From Holophagaceae bacterium (GTDB lineage: Bacteria; Acidobacteriota; Holophagae; Holophagales; Holophagaceae): DNA of 64,000 nt. The stretch lies in the NCBI GenBank assembly GCA_016710635.1, contig JADJVL010000005.1, positions 124,001 to 188,000 on the forward strand, in the 5' to 3' direction. The number at the start of each line of letters is the position of its first letter. The stretch's first letter is position 1. A program made the position numbers and the translations under genes. The notes under the pieces are model-generated. The model did no database searches. It saw only the letters and a list, made by a program, of their open reading frames with translations, and was not told where the DNA came from. Positions 1 through 8,075 of the stretch are shown here, in pieces.

Positions 1-596
1 GCGATCTTCTTGCGGATGCGCGCCACCAGGACTTCCGCTCCGCCGCCCGGGATGGAGCCGAGGCCGGCATCCCGCAGATCCTCGATGGTCTTGCGGAGAC
101 TCTGGCCCGAGAGCTTCGCCATCATCTGGATCTCCACCGGCGAGAAGCCGTGCACCCAGATGCCCAGGTCCTTGGACAGGTAGCTCACGAGGTCCAGGTA
201 GTAGTCCCAGGGCAGGTCCGGATTCACGCCGCCCTGCAGGAGGAAGCCCGTGCCGCCGAGGGCCTTGGTCTCTTCGGCCTTCTGGCGCAGCTGCTCCTTC
301 GTCAGCACGTAGCCCCGGGGGTCGCCGGGCTTGTGGTAGAAGGCGCAGAAGGTGCAGTAGACATTGCAGACGTCGGTGTAGTTGACGTTGCGGTCGATGA
401 TGAAGCTCACCCGGGCGGGATCGTTGTGGCGGTTCCGCACGGCGGTGGCCGCGACGGAGAGGTCCAGCAGGTCCGCGCCCTCCAGAAGGCGCAGGGCCTC
501 CTCCTCGGTGACGCGCAGGCCCTGGCCCGCCTTTTCCAGGACGCCGGCGACGAGGTCCTGGGCGGGATCCGGCGCCACGGGGGCGTGGGCGGTCAC
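1..596 (-). CDS. mqnC: Cyclic dehypoxanthinyl futalosine synthase MqnC (partial, C-terminus outside window)
   Basis: Radical SAM enzyme of the futalosine route to menaquinone, cyclising dehypoxanthine futalosine. Only the N-terminal ~198 residues lie in the window. The cluster-binding motif is CNVYCTFC inside a segment reading DRNVNYTDVCNVYC, followed by FYHKPGDPRGYVL and LLQGGVNPDLPWDYY, which is closer to MqnC than to MqnE. The start is a GTG at 596-594 whose last two bases are the first two of the TGA of the upstream small Cys gene (GTGA overlap), so the two are probably translationally coupled. Assignment between MqnC and other CofH-like radical SAM enzymes rests on motif recall only. Confidence 0.85.
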   Translation of the reverse strand, partial: MTAHAPVAPDPAQDLVAGVLEKAGQGLRVTEEEALRLLEGADLLDLSVAATAVRNRHNDPARVSFIIDRNVNYTDVCNVYCTFCAFYHKPGDPRGYVLTKEQLRQKAEETKALGGTGFLLQGGVNPDLPWDYYLDLVSYLSKDLGIWVHGFSPVEIQMMAKLSGQSLRKTIEDLRDAGLGSIPGGGAEVLVARIRKKI

Positions 597-757
597 GCGT
601 CGTAGCCCATGATCCGCAGGCAGCGGCGGCACACGGCCTCCTGGCCCTCGATGCCATGGTTGAAGTGCTGGAGCGTGTACTTGCAGCGGCACTTCTCGCA
701 GACCTGGATGGCTTCCGTCGTGTCCTTGGGGGCGTAGAGATGGGTGGGATCGGGCAT
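593..757 (-). CDS. Small Cys-rich putative zinc-binding protein (54 aa)
   Basis: A 54-residue reading frame from ATG at 757 to TGA at 593. It has two CxxC pairs: C20-C23 (with an extra C25) and C43-C46, separated by about 20 residues with H31 and H34 between. This suggests a single zinc-ribbon-like fold. The start MPDPTHLY and the end RIMGYDA have no signal peptide or membrane segment. The gene is too short for most ORF cut-offs but keeps strong codon bias, and it overlaps the mqnC GTG start by four bases. Function unknown. The coupling suggests a role near menaquinone synthesis or simply co-transcription. Confidence 0.65.
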   Translation of the reverse strand: MPDPTHLYAPKDTTEAIQVCEKCRCKYTLQHFNHGIEGQEAVCRRCLRIMGYDA

Positions 758-804
758 CGAAAGGCTCCTGGCTCCAGCCTATCGCGGCGGAGCCTCCCCT
801 GGAA

Positions 805-836
805 CGCCGAAGGGCCCCACGTGGGGCCCTTCGGCG
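805..836. other. Perfect 32-bp palindrome downstream of hpf
   Basis: CGCCGAAGGGCCCCAC is followed directly by its exact reverse complement at 821-836. It sits about 17 bases after the hpf stop and 47 bases before the small Cys gene. Neither strand has a T tract after it, so it is not a standard intrinsic terminator. It could act as a 3' end-stabilising stem, a rho-linked stop or a symmetric protein-binding site. Confidence 0.6.
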
Positions 837-852
837 GCTCAGAAAACCTGGA

Positions 853-1191
853 TCACTCCGCCGGGGTCTCCACCAGTACCAGTTCTTTGGCCGAGCTGCG
901 GTCGCGGCTGACTTTGCGGTCATGGACTTTGTGGGCCTGGGCGTCGAGCTTGTCCAGGGCCTCCGCGATGCTCTTGTACATGTCGGCGGTCTTGCTGCTG
1001 GCGACGAAGGCCCCGCGGCGGGTCTTGAGGGTGACTTCGGCCAGGTGCTGGTGGTGGCTGTCCACGCTGAAGATCACATGGACGTCGATGATGTCGTCGA
1101 GGTAGGTGGTCATCTTCTGGAGCCGCTCTTTGGCCGTGGCCTTGAGGGGTTCGGAAACGTCAACGTGGCGGCCGGTGAAGTGGACCTTCAT
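853..1191 (-). CDS. hpf: Ribosome hibernation promoting factor (HPF/YfiA family, short form)
   Basis: 112-residue HPF/RaiA-type protein that binds the 30S decoding region and silences or protects ribosomes under starvation. The N-terminus (MKVHFTGRHVDVSEPLK) and the segment VTLKTRRGAFVASSKTADMYKSIAEALDKL match the beta-alpha-beta-beta-beta-alpha fold, with the conserved basic patch later. There is no long C-terminal dimerisation domain, so this is the short form. AAGGAG lies six bases before the ATG. It follows rpoN, the usual lptB-rpoN-hpf order of Gram-negative bacteria, which suggests co-transcription. Confidence 0.93.
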   Translation of the reverse strand: MKVHFTGRHVDVSEPLKATAKERLQKMTTYLDDIIDVHVIFSVDSHHQHLAEVTLKTRRGAFVASSKTADMYKSIAEALDKLDAQAHKVHDRKVSRDRSSAKELVLVETPAE

Positions 1192-1255
1192 CGCGGGCTC
1201 CTTGGGAAGCGGGCCGGGTGGCCCTGGGACGGGGGGGATGGCGTGGGCGGGCGCA

Positions 1256-2830
1256 TCAGCGCCGGCGTCGCCGGGAGGCGGGAGGGATCTTCAGCTCCTC
1301 CCTGTATTTGTTCACCGTGCGGCGCGCCACCTGGATGCCGTCGCGGCCCAGGAACTGGGCGATGGATTCGTCGGAGAGGGGCTTGGCGGGGTCCTCCGCC
1401 GACACCAGGGCCTTGATCTTGTGCTTCACCACGGTGGCGCTCACGTCCACGCCGGTATCGGAGCCGAGGGAGGCGCTGAAGAAGTAGTTCAGGTCGAACA
1501 GCCCTTGGGGGGAATGGATGGTCTTGGCCTTCACCACGCGGCTGATGGTGCTCTCGTGGAAACCGGTGGCCTCGGCGACATCCCGCAGCACCATGGGGCG
1601 GAGCTTCTCGATGCCGTGCTCCAGGAACTCCTGCTGGAGCTCCACGATGCTGGCGGAGACCCGGAGGACGGTGCGGTTGCGGTCCTCGACCCCACGGATG
1701 AAGTCCCGGGCGGAACGGTAGCGTTCCCGGATGAAGTCCTTGTCCTGCTTCCCGTCCGCGGAGGCCAGGAAGCCGCGGTAGCCGGAGTTGACCTTCAGGC
1801 GGGGAAGACCGTCGTCGTTGAGGTAGACGCGCCAGCCCCCGTCCTCGCCACGGAGTACCACCACGTCCGGCTTCACCGTGCGCTCGCCCTCCGGATCGAA
1901 GGCGCGGCCGGGGGCGGGATGCAGGTGCCGCAGGGCGTTGAGAGCTTCCGAAAGTTCCTCCTCGGTGCAGTTCAGGGCCTTGCGGAGCTTGCCGTTGTCC
2001 CGCTGGCCGAGGATGTCCGAGTGGTCCCGGACCATCCTCACCGCGGGATCGTCGGGTTCGAAGCCCGCGTGGCTCAGCTGGAGGAGGAGGCTCTCCTGCA
2101 CGGTGAAGCAGCCGATGCCGGAGGGATCGAATTCCTGCAGGGTCTCGATGAGAGACCGCAGGTGTTCCGGCTCCAGCTCGAGTTCCGTGGCGAGGGCCTG
2201 GAGGCTGGTCTCCTCCTGGCCGTCCGGATTCAGGCGGAAGAAGCCTTTGGGATCCACGAAGTCGATGAGCCGTTCCAGCAGCGCGGCCTTGGGGTCTTCG
2301 GGATCGAAGGTCTCGTAGATCTGGGCGAGCAGATGCTCCTGCAGGGTCTCGCTGCTGGAGAGCCGCTCCTCCCAGGAACCCTTCTCCTCGTCCGGCAGAT
2401 TGGAGGTCCTGGGGATGTCCGTGTCCCAGGAGTTCTCGGCGCCCATCTCGGTTTCCTGCACCTGGGCCACGCCCTCTTCGGTGAAGTGCTCCAGGTCCGC
2501 ATCGGGGTTCATCTCTCCGGCGGCATCGAGGAGCGGTCCGAGGTCCACGGTGTCCGATCCTTCCGGAACTTCGCCCGCCTCGAGTCCCTCGGGGGGGGTG
2601 TCCCCGGTGACTTCCGAGTCCCGCCCTTCCTCAAGGGCTTCCATGGTCGGGATCTCGTCGCCCTCCTCGGAGAGCTCCAGAAGGGGGTTTTCCTCAAGTT
2701 CGCGTTCGATGGTCTGGCCGAGTTCCAGCAGGTTCATCTGCCACAGCTTCAGCTTCAGCTGCATGGCAGGCGTCAGCGCCAGAGTCTGGGTCTGGGCAAG
2801 TCGCTGGGTGAGATTCGGTCCGAAGGCCAT
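1256..2830 (-). CDS. rpoN: RNA polymerase sigma-54 factor RpoN
   Basis: 524-residue sigma-54, which directs RNA polymerase to -24/-12 promoters and needs AAA+ activators. Region I is Gln/Leu-rich (LTQRLAQTQTLALTPAMQ). An unusually long acidic region II runs to about residue 150. Then come the core-binding domain, the helix-turn-helix (VAEATGFHESTISRVVK) and the RpoN box ARRTVNKYRE at about 502-511, followed by a basic RRRRR tail. AGGGGA precedes the ATG. It starts 13 bases after lptB ends. The acidic linker makes the protein somewhat longer than the E. coli form (477 aa). Confidence 0.97.
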   Translation of the reverse strand: MAFGPNLTQRLAQTQTLALTPAMQLKLKLWQMNLLELGQTIERELEENPLLELSEEGDEIPTMEALEEGRDSEVTGDTPPEGLEAGEVPEGSDTVDLGPLLDAAGEMNPDADLEHFTEEGVAQVQETEMGAENSWDTDIPRTSNLPDEEKGSWEERLSSSETLQEHLLAQIYETFDPEDPKAALLERLIDFVDPKGFFRLNPDGQEETSLQALATELELEPEHLRSLIETLQEFDPSGIGCFTVQESLLLQLSHAGFEPDDPAVRMVRDHSDILGQRDNGKLRKALNCTEEELSEALNALRHLHPAPGRAFDPEGERTVKPDVVVLRGEDGGWRVYLNDDGLPRLKVNSGYRGFLASADGKQDKDFIRERYRSARDFIRGVEDRNRTVLRVSASIVELQQEFLEHGIEKLRPMVLRDVAEATGFHESTISRVVKAKTIHSPQGLFDLNYFFSASLGSDTGVDVSATVVKHKIKALVSAEDPAKPLSDESIAQFLGRDGIQVARRTVNKYREELKIPPASRRRRR

Positions 2831-2843
2831 GGTCCCCTATTCT

Positions 2844-3578
2844 TCAGTCGAGCCGGAAGCGGTCGCCCAAGTAAACCCTACGGATATCAGGGTCTTGCGC
2901 AATCTCAGAGGGGGATCCGTGTTTCATGATCATTCCATCGGCCAAGATATAGGCCCGATCCGAGATCTGCAAGGTCTCCCGGACGTTGTGGTCCGTGATC
3001 AGGATTCCAATACCCCGGGCCTTCAGTTGTTCCACCAGGGTCTGGATCTCCGCGACGGACTTCGGATCGACCCCGGCGAAGGGCTCGTCCAGCAGGAGGA
3101 TGCGGGGCGAGGTGACCAGGGCCCGGGCCAGTTCGCAGCGGCGGCGCTCCCCGCCCGACAGGCTCAGGCCAAGGGTGTTGCGGACTTTTTCCAGGTGGAA
3201 CTCTTCCAGGAGGCCTTCGCAGCGGGTGATCTGCTCCGATCTCGGGATGGGCTGCAGCTCGCCAAGGGCCATGAGGTTTTCCCAGACGCTCAGGCCGCGG
3301 AAGACCGAAGACTCCTGGGGAAGGTAGCCGATGCCCATGCGGGCCCGGCGGTGCATGGGCTCGGCGGTGATGTCCTGCCCGTTCCAGTGGATGGTGCCCT
3401 GATCCGGCGCCTCCACCCCGACGACCATGTAGAAGGTGGTGGTCTTCCCTGCGCCGTTGGGTCCGAGGAGGCCGACCACCTCACCGGGGCTGACTTCCAG
3501 GCTCACGCCCCGGACCACCGGCCTGCCCCCGAAGGACTTGCGGATTTCACGGGTCTCCAGTCTTGGATCGGGGGTCAT
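2844..3578 (-). CDS. lptB: LPS export ABC transporter ATP-binding protein LptB
   Basis: 244-residue ATPase of the LptB2FGC complex that extracts lipopolysaccharide from the inner membrane. Walker A GPNGAGKT is at 39-46, the Q-loop in YLPQESSVF near 88, the signature LSGGE at 140-144, Walker B ILLLDEP at 160-166, and the H-loop His at 197. The YLPQE-SVFRGLSVWEN segment is typical of LptB rather than LivG. It lies between the LptC/LptA-like genes and rpoN, the usual lpt cluster order. The membrane partners LptF and LptG are not in the window. Confidence 0.95.
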   Translation of the reverse strand: MTPDPRLETREIRKSFGGRPVVRGVSLEVSPGEVVGLLGPNGAGKTTTFYMVVGVEAPDQGTIHWNGQDITAEPMHRRARMGIGYLPQESSVFRGLSVWENLMALGELQPIPRSEQITRCEGLLEEFHLEKVRNTLGLSLSGGERRRCELARALVTSPRILLLDEPFAGVDPKSVAEIQTLVEQLKARGIGILITDHNVRETLQISDRAYILADGMIMKHGSPSEIAQDPDIRRVYLGDRFRLD

Positions 3579-3636
3579 GGGCCCGTCCAGACTAACCCAT
3601 CGGTCCGTTCCCGCCGCCTGCCCCCTGCCGCCCGCC

Positions 3637-4197
3637 TCACTTGACCAGGTCTTCCGAAAGGCCCTTCACCCGCCCCTGCCACTTCACCTGCTGGCTCGTG
3701 GGATCCACGTCGAGGGCTTCGCCGCGCCCCTCCCCCATGCGCCCCCGGAGCGTCACGCCGCCGCGGGCCTGGATCCGTTTCAACACCCGGCCCGGGCCGA
3801 AGTGGACCGTGATGGCATCCGCGCCCACCTGCCACCCCAGGCCTTCGCAGGCCACATGGCCCTGGAGGGTGATGCGGTCCGGCTGGCTTTCCCCCCGTTC
3901 GGCCCGCAGGGAGATGTCCCCCTCGCTGGCCTGGAGCTGGCCGGCCAGACCGTCCGGGAATTCCACCTGGTCCTTGGAACGGATGACCTTGGGGCCGCTG
4001 AGCCTTTCCCGGAATCGGGTCCAGACGGCCGGCCGACCGGTGAGGATCCAGGCCTCGCCTTCCCACACCAGCCGCTGCCCCTTCAGCACGCCGCCGTTGA
4101 ACAGGGTGGCCTGGACCGGGCCTTCAAAGGTCCAGGCCTTGGCGCCGCCCTGCCCGGCCCCCGCGGAAAAGGCGCCCTCCTCACCGCGGCCATTCAC
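3637..4197 (-). CDS. LptA/OstA-like C-terminal part of a frameshifted LPS-transport gene
   Basis: 186 residues from a GTG at 4197, predicted beta-rich, with OstA/LptA-like repeats such as GPVQATLFNGGVLKGQRLVWEGEAWILTG and ITLQGHVACEGLGWQVGADAITV. No signal peptide follows the GTG, which is odd for a periplasmic protein. The frame is open further upstream and reads ERSLGSPRIRVDRIRRTWNL to about 4265, with 83% GC3 against about 65% in the competing frame of the upstream gene. This supports a one-base deletion in the G5 run at 4266-4270 splitting a single gene. Alternatively the GTG, which overlaps the upstream TGA, is used by translational coupling. Confidence 0.7.
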   Translation of the reverse strand: MNGRGEEGAFSAGAGQGGAKAWTFEGPVQATLFNGGVLKGQRLVWEGEAWILTGRPAVWTRFRERLSGPKVIRSKDQVEFPDGLAGQLQASEGDISLRAERGESQPDRITLQGHVACEGLGWQVGADAITVHFGPGRVLKRIQARGGVTLRGRMGEGRGEALDVDPTSQQVKWQGRVKGLSEDLVK

Positions 4198-5336
4198 CGG
4201 GGCATCCAGGTTCCAGGTCCGCCGGATGCGGTCAACCCGGATCCTGGGACTCCCAAGGCTGCGTTCCCCCAGGTGAGCACGGCCTGGCCTTCGGCCCAGG
4301 CCTGGCCGACGCCAAGCTCCGGCGGCAGCTCCCCTCCGGGTTCATTTCTCATTAAAAGCCTTGGTGCTACAAGTTTTGCAACTAGTCCTTGAAGTGGTTG
4401 CTCCCAAATGACGCTGCCTTCGAGGCGCAGACCCTGCGGCGTCCAGCGGGCGCCGAGGGCCTGCAACTGCTCCGCCCCTTCCGGTGTGGTCCGTTCCGCC
4501 CGGAAATCCTTCAATTCCAGGCTGTCGACCCCATCGCCGCCCTCCGGCCGGGGGGCCTGACCCCCGGAGGCCGATCCGGTCCAGCCATCGGCGCGCGCGA
4601 AGGTGAGGGCGGCGGGCCATCGGATCCAGCGGGGTTCCAGCAGGGACCGGCGGGCTTTGATGGAACCGTCCTGGAAGGTCGCATGGGCGTCCTCCAGGGA
4701 ACCGTTCTGGAAGCCCGGGGTCGCTTCGACCCCTTGGGCCTCGAGGGCAAGCATTGGTCCGGGTCCCAGCGGCGTCCACCGGATGGGTCCGTGGGCGCTC
4801 AGCCGTCCCTCCAGGTCCCGTTTCCAGCCGGCGGGGATGTGCCACTGTCCTTTGCCGGCGGTATCCGTCCATTCCAGTGGGCTGAGGCCTTGCCAGGCCC
4901 CTTCCAGCCAGCGGATGGCGGGGCCAGCCTCCCTGACGCGGCCATGGCCCAGGGGCGCCTCCCCTGCCCCCACGGCCTCCAGGGTCAGGGGTCCCGAAAG
5001 CGTCCAGGACTCGCCCTTGCGGTCCGCCCGTGGGGCCCGGACCACCCACAGGGCCGCGTCCTCCTCGAGGCGGCCCACGATGTCGTCCAGGCGCAGGTCC
5101 TCCCGCTGGCCCTGGACGGAACCGTAGGCGAGGACAAGCCGGCCCTTGCCGAAGGACTCCGTCAAGGTCCCCTGCAGGCCCTTCGGGCCCGAACCGAAGA
5201 GGCTGCGGTCCTGACTCGCCTTCAGGGGCCCCGGCCCCCGGCCCACGAACACGGCGGTGAGTCCCCCGGTCAGGAGTAGGAGCCCGAGGCCCGCGTACCT
5301 CCAGGCCGGCGACTGGTTGGAGGGCCAGATGCTCAT
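4194..5336 (-). CDS. LptC-like LPS transport protein, N-terminal part (frameshifted near its end)
   Basis: 380 residues with one N-terminal membrane anchor (about 11-30, WRYAGLGLLLLTGGLTAVFV) and a long beta-rich periplasmic domain, as in LptC, the bitopic subunit passing LPS from LptB2FG to LptA. Position upstream of lptB supports this. E. coli LptC is 191 residues, so this protein is unusually long. The last ~23 codons are probably out of frame. Restoring one base at 4266-4270 joins it to the downstream OstA-like part as a 566-residue protein. The ATG overlaps the recJ stop (ATGA). A 50-bp AT-rich patch lies at 4345-4395. Confidence 0.7.
   Translation of the reverse strand: MSIWPSNQSPAWRYAGLGLLLLTGGLTAVFVGRGPGPLKASQDRSLFGSGPKGLQGTLTESFGKGRLVLAYGSVQGQREDLRLDDIVGRLEEDAALWVVRAPRADRKGESWTLSGPLTLEAVGAGEAPLGHGRVREAGPAIRWLEGAWQGLSPLEWTDTAGKGQWHIPAGWKRDLEGRLSAHGPIRWTPLGPGPMLALEAQGVEATPGFQNGSLEDAHATFQDGSIKARRSLLEPRWIRWPAALTFARADGWTGSASGGQAPRPEGGDGVDSLELKDFRAERTTPEGAEQLQALGARWTPQGLRLEGSVIWEQPLQGLVAKLVAPRLLMRNEPGGELPPELGVGQAWAEGQAVLTWGNAALGVPGSGLTASGGPGTWMPR
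4345..4395 (-). promoter_or_regulatory. AT-rich island in lptC-like gene, possible internal promoter
   Basis: About 50 bases near 40% GC inside a gene near 70% GC, with codons such as CTA, GTT, GCA, AAA, CTT, GTA, TTA and AGA that the neighbours avoid. On the minus strand TTGCAA is followed 19 bases later by TTTAAT, a weak sigma-70-like pair pointing at lptB-rpoN-hpf. The protein frame stays open through it (QGLVAKLVAPRLLMRNEPGG). Confidence 0.3.
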
Positions 5337-7009
5337 GGCGGCAGGACCTCGTCCCCCAGCACCTCGTCCACGATCCAGCTGCGCCCCCACCGCGGATGAT
5401 CCTGGGGGGTGGCCGCGAACCTCAAGGCGCCGGTGCCCGCCAGAGCCGCGGACTTTCCTTCCGCGAAAAACCAGGTCAGGGGTTCGGCCAGGCCCTGAAG
5501 GTGCAGTTTCACATGGCCCGGGCCGAAGACCTGGGCCGGCTTCGCGAGCCGTCCCTCGAGCACCAGCAGGGGCGGCGCGAAGCCCTGGCCGAAGGGCTCC
5601 AGGGCCTCCAGCGCGCTGGAGCCGGGAACCCACGCGGGCCCGAGGCCATCCACGTCGATGGCAACGGGACCGCGCCCCCGCGCCTGTTCCATCGCCCCCT
5701 GGTTGAAGGACTGGCGCACGAACGGGAGCCGGGAGAGTTCGAAGGTCATGCCCGCGGCGGCCCGGTGCCCGCCCCCGCTGGCGAGAAAGGGGCGAGCCTG
5801 TTCCATGAGCGCGCCCAGGTCATAGCCTTCCGGCGCCCGCAGGGAACACTGGGCCACGCCGTCCAGGACCGTGCAGACGGCGGTGGGCCGGCCGCTTTCG
5901 CGCATGCGCTGGCCGGCCACGATGCCGATCACGCCCTTGTGGGCCGAAGGGTCGACCACGAGGTCGAAGGGCGCGCCGTCCGGGGGCGCCAGGCTGGTGG
6001 CCAGGTTGCGCTGGATCTCCCGCCGCTCGGCATTCAGGGAGTCCACCCGGGCCATGAGGCCTTCGGCCTCGCCCGCATCCCTGGCCAGGAGCAGGCGGAC
6101 CGCGTCCTCGGCGCCACCCATGCGGCCCACCGCATTAAGGCGCGGAGCCACGCCGAAGGCGATGTCCTGGGCCCGGACGCTGCCCCCTTCGATGCGCGCC
6201 GCCTTCAGCAGGGCCGCCAGGCCCGGGGCATTGGAGCCCGACAGCGCCGCCAGGCCCCGTTTCACCAGCAGGGCGTTCTCTCCGGTGAGGGGCATCATGT
6301 CGGCGATGGTGCCGATGGCCACCAGCTTGAGCAGGCCGTCCAGGAAGGCCACATCCGGCCCCTTGGGATGGGGCGCGGCGTCAAGCAGCGCCTGCGCCAG
6401 CTTGAAGGCCACGCCCACCCCCGCCAGGCCGCGGTTCGGGTAGCCGTCGAGGTGGGGATGCACCACGGCGCAGGCCTCCGGCAGCTCGGCCTGGAGGGCG
6501 TGGTGGTCGGTGATGACCCATTCCATGCCCAGCTCCCGGGAGGCCCGGACCTCCTCCACGCTGCGCACACCGCAGTCCACCGAGATCAGCAGTTTCGGCT
6601 TCCGGGTCGCCGCGAGTTCCCGGATGCAGTCCAGATGCAGTCCGTAGCCATCGGAAAAGCGGTTGGGGATGAAGTGGCTGGCCTTGGCCCCCAGGCGCTC
6701 CAGCACGCGGATGAGCAGGGCGGTGGCGGTGACGCCGTCCACGTCGTAGTCGCCGTAGACGACGATGTCCTCCCCGCCGTCGATGGCCGCGCGGATGCGC
6801 CCCACGGCGGCGTCCACGCCGGGCAGGAGGCAGGGATCCGTGGTCCGCGCCCAGGTCGGGTCGAGACGCCAGGCGAGGGCTTCTTCCGTGTCCGCATGGC
6901 GCAGCCAGGCCAGTCGTGCCGCCGGCGCCTCGAGGCCCATGGCCCGCGCCAGCCGGGTCCACGGATCCGGCCCCGGCGGGATGGGCCGCCGCAGCCGCCA
7001 GGGCTTCAT
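5333..7009 (-). CDS. recJ: Single-stranded-DNA-specific exonuclease RecJ
   Basis: 558-residue DHH-family 5'-3' ssDNA exonuclease used in recombination and mismatch repair. DYDVDG is at 87-92, ISVDCGVRS near 142-150, DHH at 168-170 (TDHHALQ), and the DHHA1 motif SGGGHRAAAGMTF lies further on, followed by an OB-like C-terminal part. The ATG at 7009 shares one base with the accA TGA, and the stop overlaps the next ATG, so accA-recJ-lptC are tightly coupled. Longer upstream starts would run through accA and are rejected. Confidence 0.95.
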   Translation of the reverse strand: MKPWRLRRPIPPGPDPWTRLARAMGLEAPAARLAWLRHADTEEALAWRLDPTWARTTDPCLLPGVDAAVGRIRAAIDGGEDIVVYGDYDVDGVTATALLIRVLERLGAKASHFIPNRFSDGYGLHLDCIRELAATRKPKLLISVDCGVRSVEEVRASRELGMEWVITDHHALQAELPEACAVVHPHLDGYPNRGLAGVGVAFKLAQALLDAAPHPKGPDVAFLDGLLKLVAIGTIADMMPLTGENALLVKRGLAALSGSNAPGLAALLKAARIEGGSVRAQDIAFGVAPRLNAVGRMGGAEDAVRLLLARDAGEAEGLMARVDSLNAERREIQRNLATSLAPPDGAPFDLVVDPSAHKGVIGIVAGQRMRESGRPTAVCTVLDGVAQCSLRAPEGYDLGALMEQARPFLASGGGHRAAAGMTFELSRLPFVRQSFNQGAMEQARGRGPVAIDVDGLGPAWVPGSSALEALEPFGQGFAPPLLVLEGRLAKPAQVFGPGHVKLHLQGLAEPLTWFFAEGKSAALAGTGALRFAATPQDHPRWGRSWIVDEVLGDEVLPP

Positions 7010-7956
7010 CAGCCCACGCTGCCCATGGCGGCGAACTTCTGGTACCGGGACTCCAGGAGCTCCTCCGCGCTCAGGTCCGCGAGCTCCGAGAAGGCGTTCA
7101 CCACGGCGTCCTTCAGGTTCTGGGCCGCCAGATCCCAGTTCGCGTGGGCGCCGCCCAGCGGTTCGGGAACGATGCCGTCGATGACCCCCAGGGCCTTGAG
7201 GTTCGGGGCGGTGAGTTTCAGGGCCTCCGCGGCCTTGGGCGCCATGGAGGCGTCCTTCCAAAGGATGGAAGCGCAGCCCTCCGGGGAGATCACCGAATAG
7301 ACCGCGTATTCCAGCATCAGCACCCGGTCCGCCACGCCCAGGGCCAAGGCGCCGCCGGAGCCGCCTTCGCCGATCACCACCGCCACGATGGGTACGCGCA
7401 GCTTGGCCATCTCCAGCAGGTTCCGGGCGATGGCTTCCGCCTGGCCCCGCTCCTCCGCCTCGATGCCCGGGTAGGCGCCCATGGTGTCGATGAGGCAGAG
7501 CACGGGCCGCTTGAACTTCTCCGCGAGCTTCATCAGGCGCAGGGCCTTGCGATAGCCCTCGGGCTTGGGCATGCCGAAATTGCGGAGGATCTTCTGCTTG
7601 GTGTCCCGGCCCTTCTCCTGGCCGATGACCATGAGGGGGTTGCCGTCGATCCAGCCCAGCCCCGCCACGATGGCGGCGTCGTCCCCGAAGTGCCGGTCCC
7701 CGTGGATCTCTTCGAAGCGCTCACAGATGCGCTCCAGGTAGTCGAGGGTGTAGGGCCGCTTGGGGTGGCGGGCCAGCTGGGTGCGCTGCCAGTCGGTGAT
7801 GTTCGCGAAGACCTCGCTGCGAAGCTTTTCCAGCTTCCTGGCGAGCTTCTCCCGTTCCTTGACCTTGGCCGGATCCATATCCAGGGCGCGGAGCTGGGCT
7901 TCCAGCTCCAGAATGGGCTTCTCCAGCTCGGCCAGGTCCTGGGTGTCGTTGCTCAT
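7009..7956 (-). CDS. accA: Acetyl-CoA carboxylase carboxyltransferase subunit alpha
   Basis: 315-residue alpha subunit that with AccD transfers CO2 from carboxybiotin to acetyl-CoA, the first committed step of fatty acid synthesis. Recognised from the N-terminal helical region (LEKPILELEAQLRAL), LARHPKRPYTLDYLE, GDRHFGDDAAIVAGLG, IDTMGAYPGIEAEERGQ and GEGGSGGALALGVADRV. Length matches E. coli AccA (319). First gene of the minus-strand block at 1-7956. No other acc gene is in the window. Confidence 0.97.
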   Translation of the reverse strand: MSNDTQDLAELEKPILELEAQLRALDMDPAKVKEREKLARKLEKLRSEVFANITDWQRTQLARHPKRPYTLDYLERICERFEEIHGDRHFGDDAAIVAGLGWIDGNPLMVIGQEKGRDTKQKILRNFGMPKPEGYRKALRLMKLAEKFKRPVLCLIDTMGAYPGIEAEERGQAEAIARNLLEMAKLRVPIVAVVIGEGGSGGALALGVADRVLMLEYAVYSVISPEGCASILWKDASMAPKAAEALKLTAPNLKALGVIDGIVPEPLGGAHANWDLAAQNLKDAVVNAFSELADLSAEELLESRYQKFAAMGSVG

Positions 7957-8075
7957 GGGTCCTCGGGTCTCAGCCGCCCAGTGTAGCGCGGCGGATCCCG
8001 CCGCCGTTCCGCCCCCATCCGGACCTGAATCCTTGTCCTGGACCGGCGGGCGCGCATATTGGTCCAGGAGGTCCC

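Noticed and set aside
1106..2929. 607-codon plus-strand frame opposite rpoN
   Set aside because: Antisense shadow of the clearly conserved rpoN/hpf genes; repetitive Gly/Val/Gln/Leu composition typical of reversed high-GC codons.
5396..7300. 634-codon plus-strand frame opposite recJ
   Set aside because: Antisense shadow of recJ and accA, whose motifs are complete on the minus strand.
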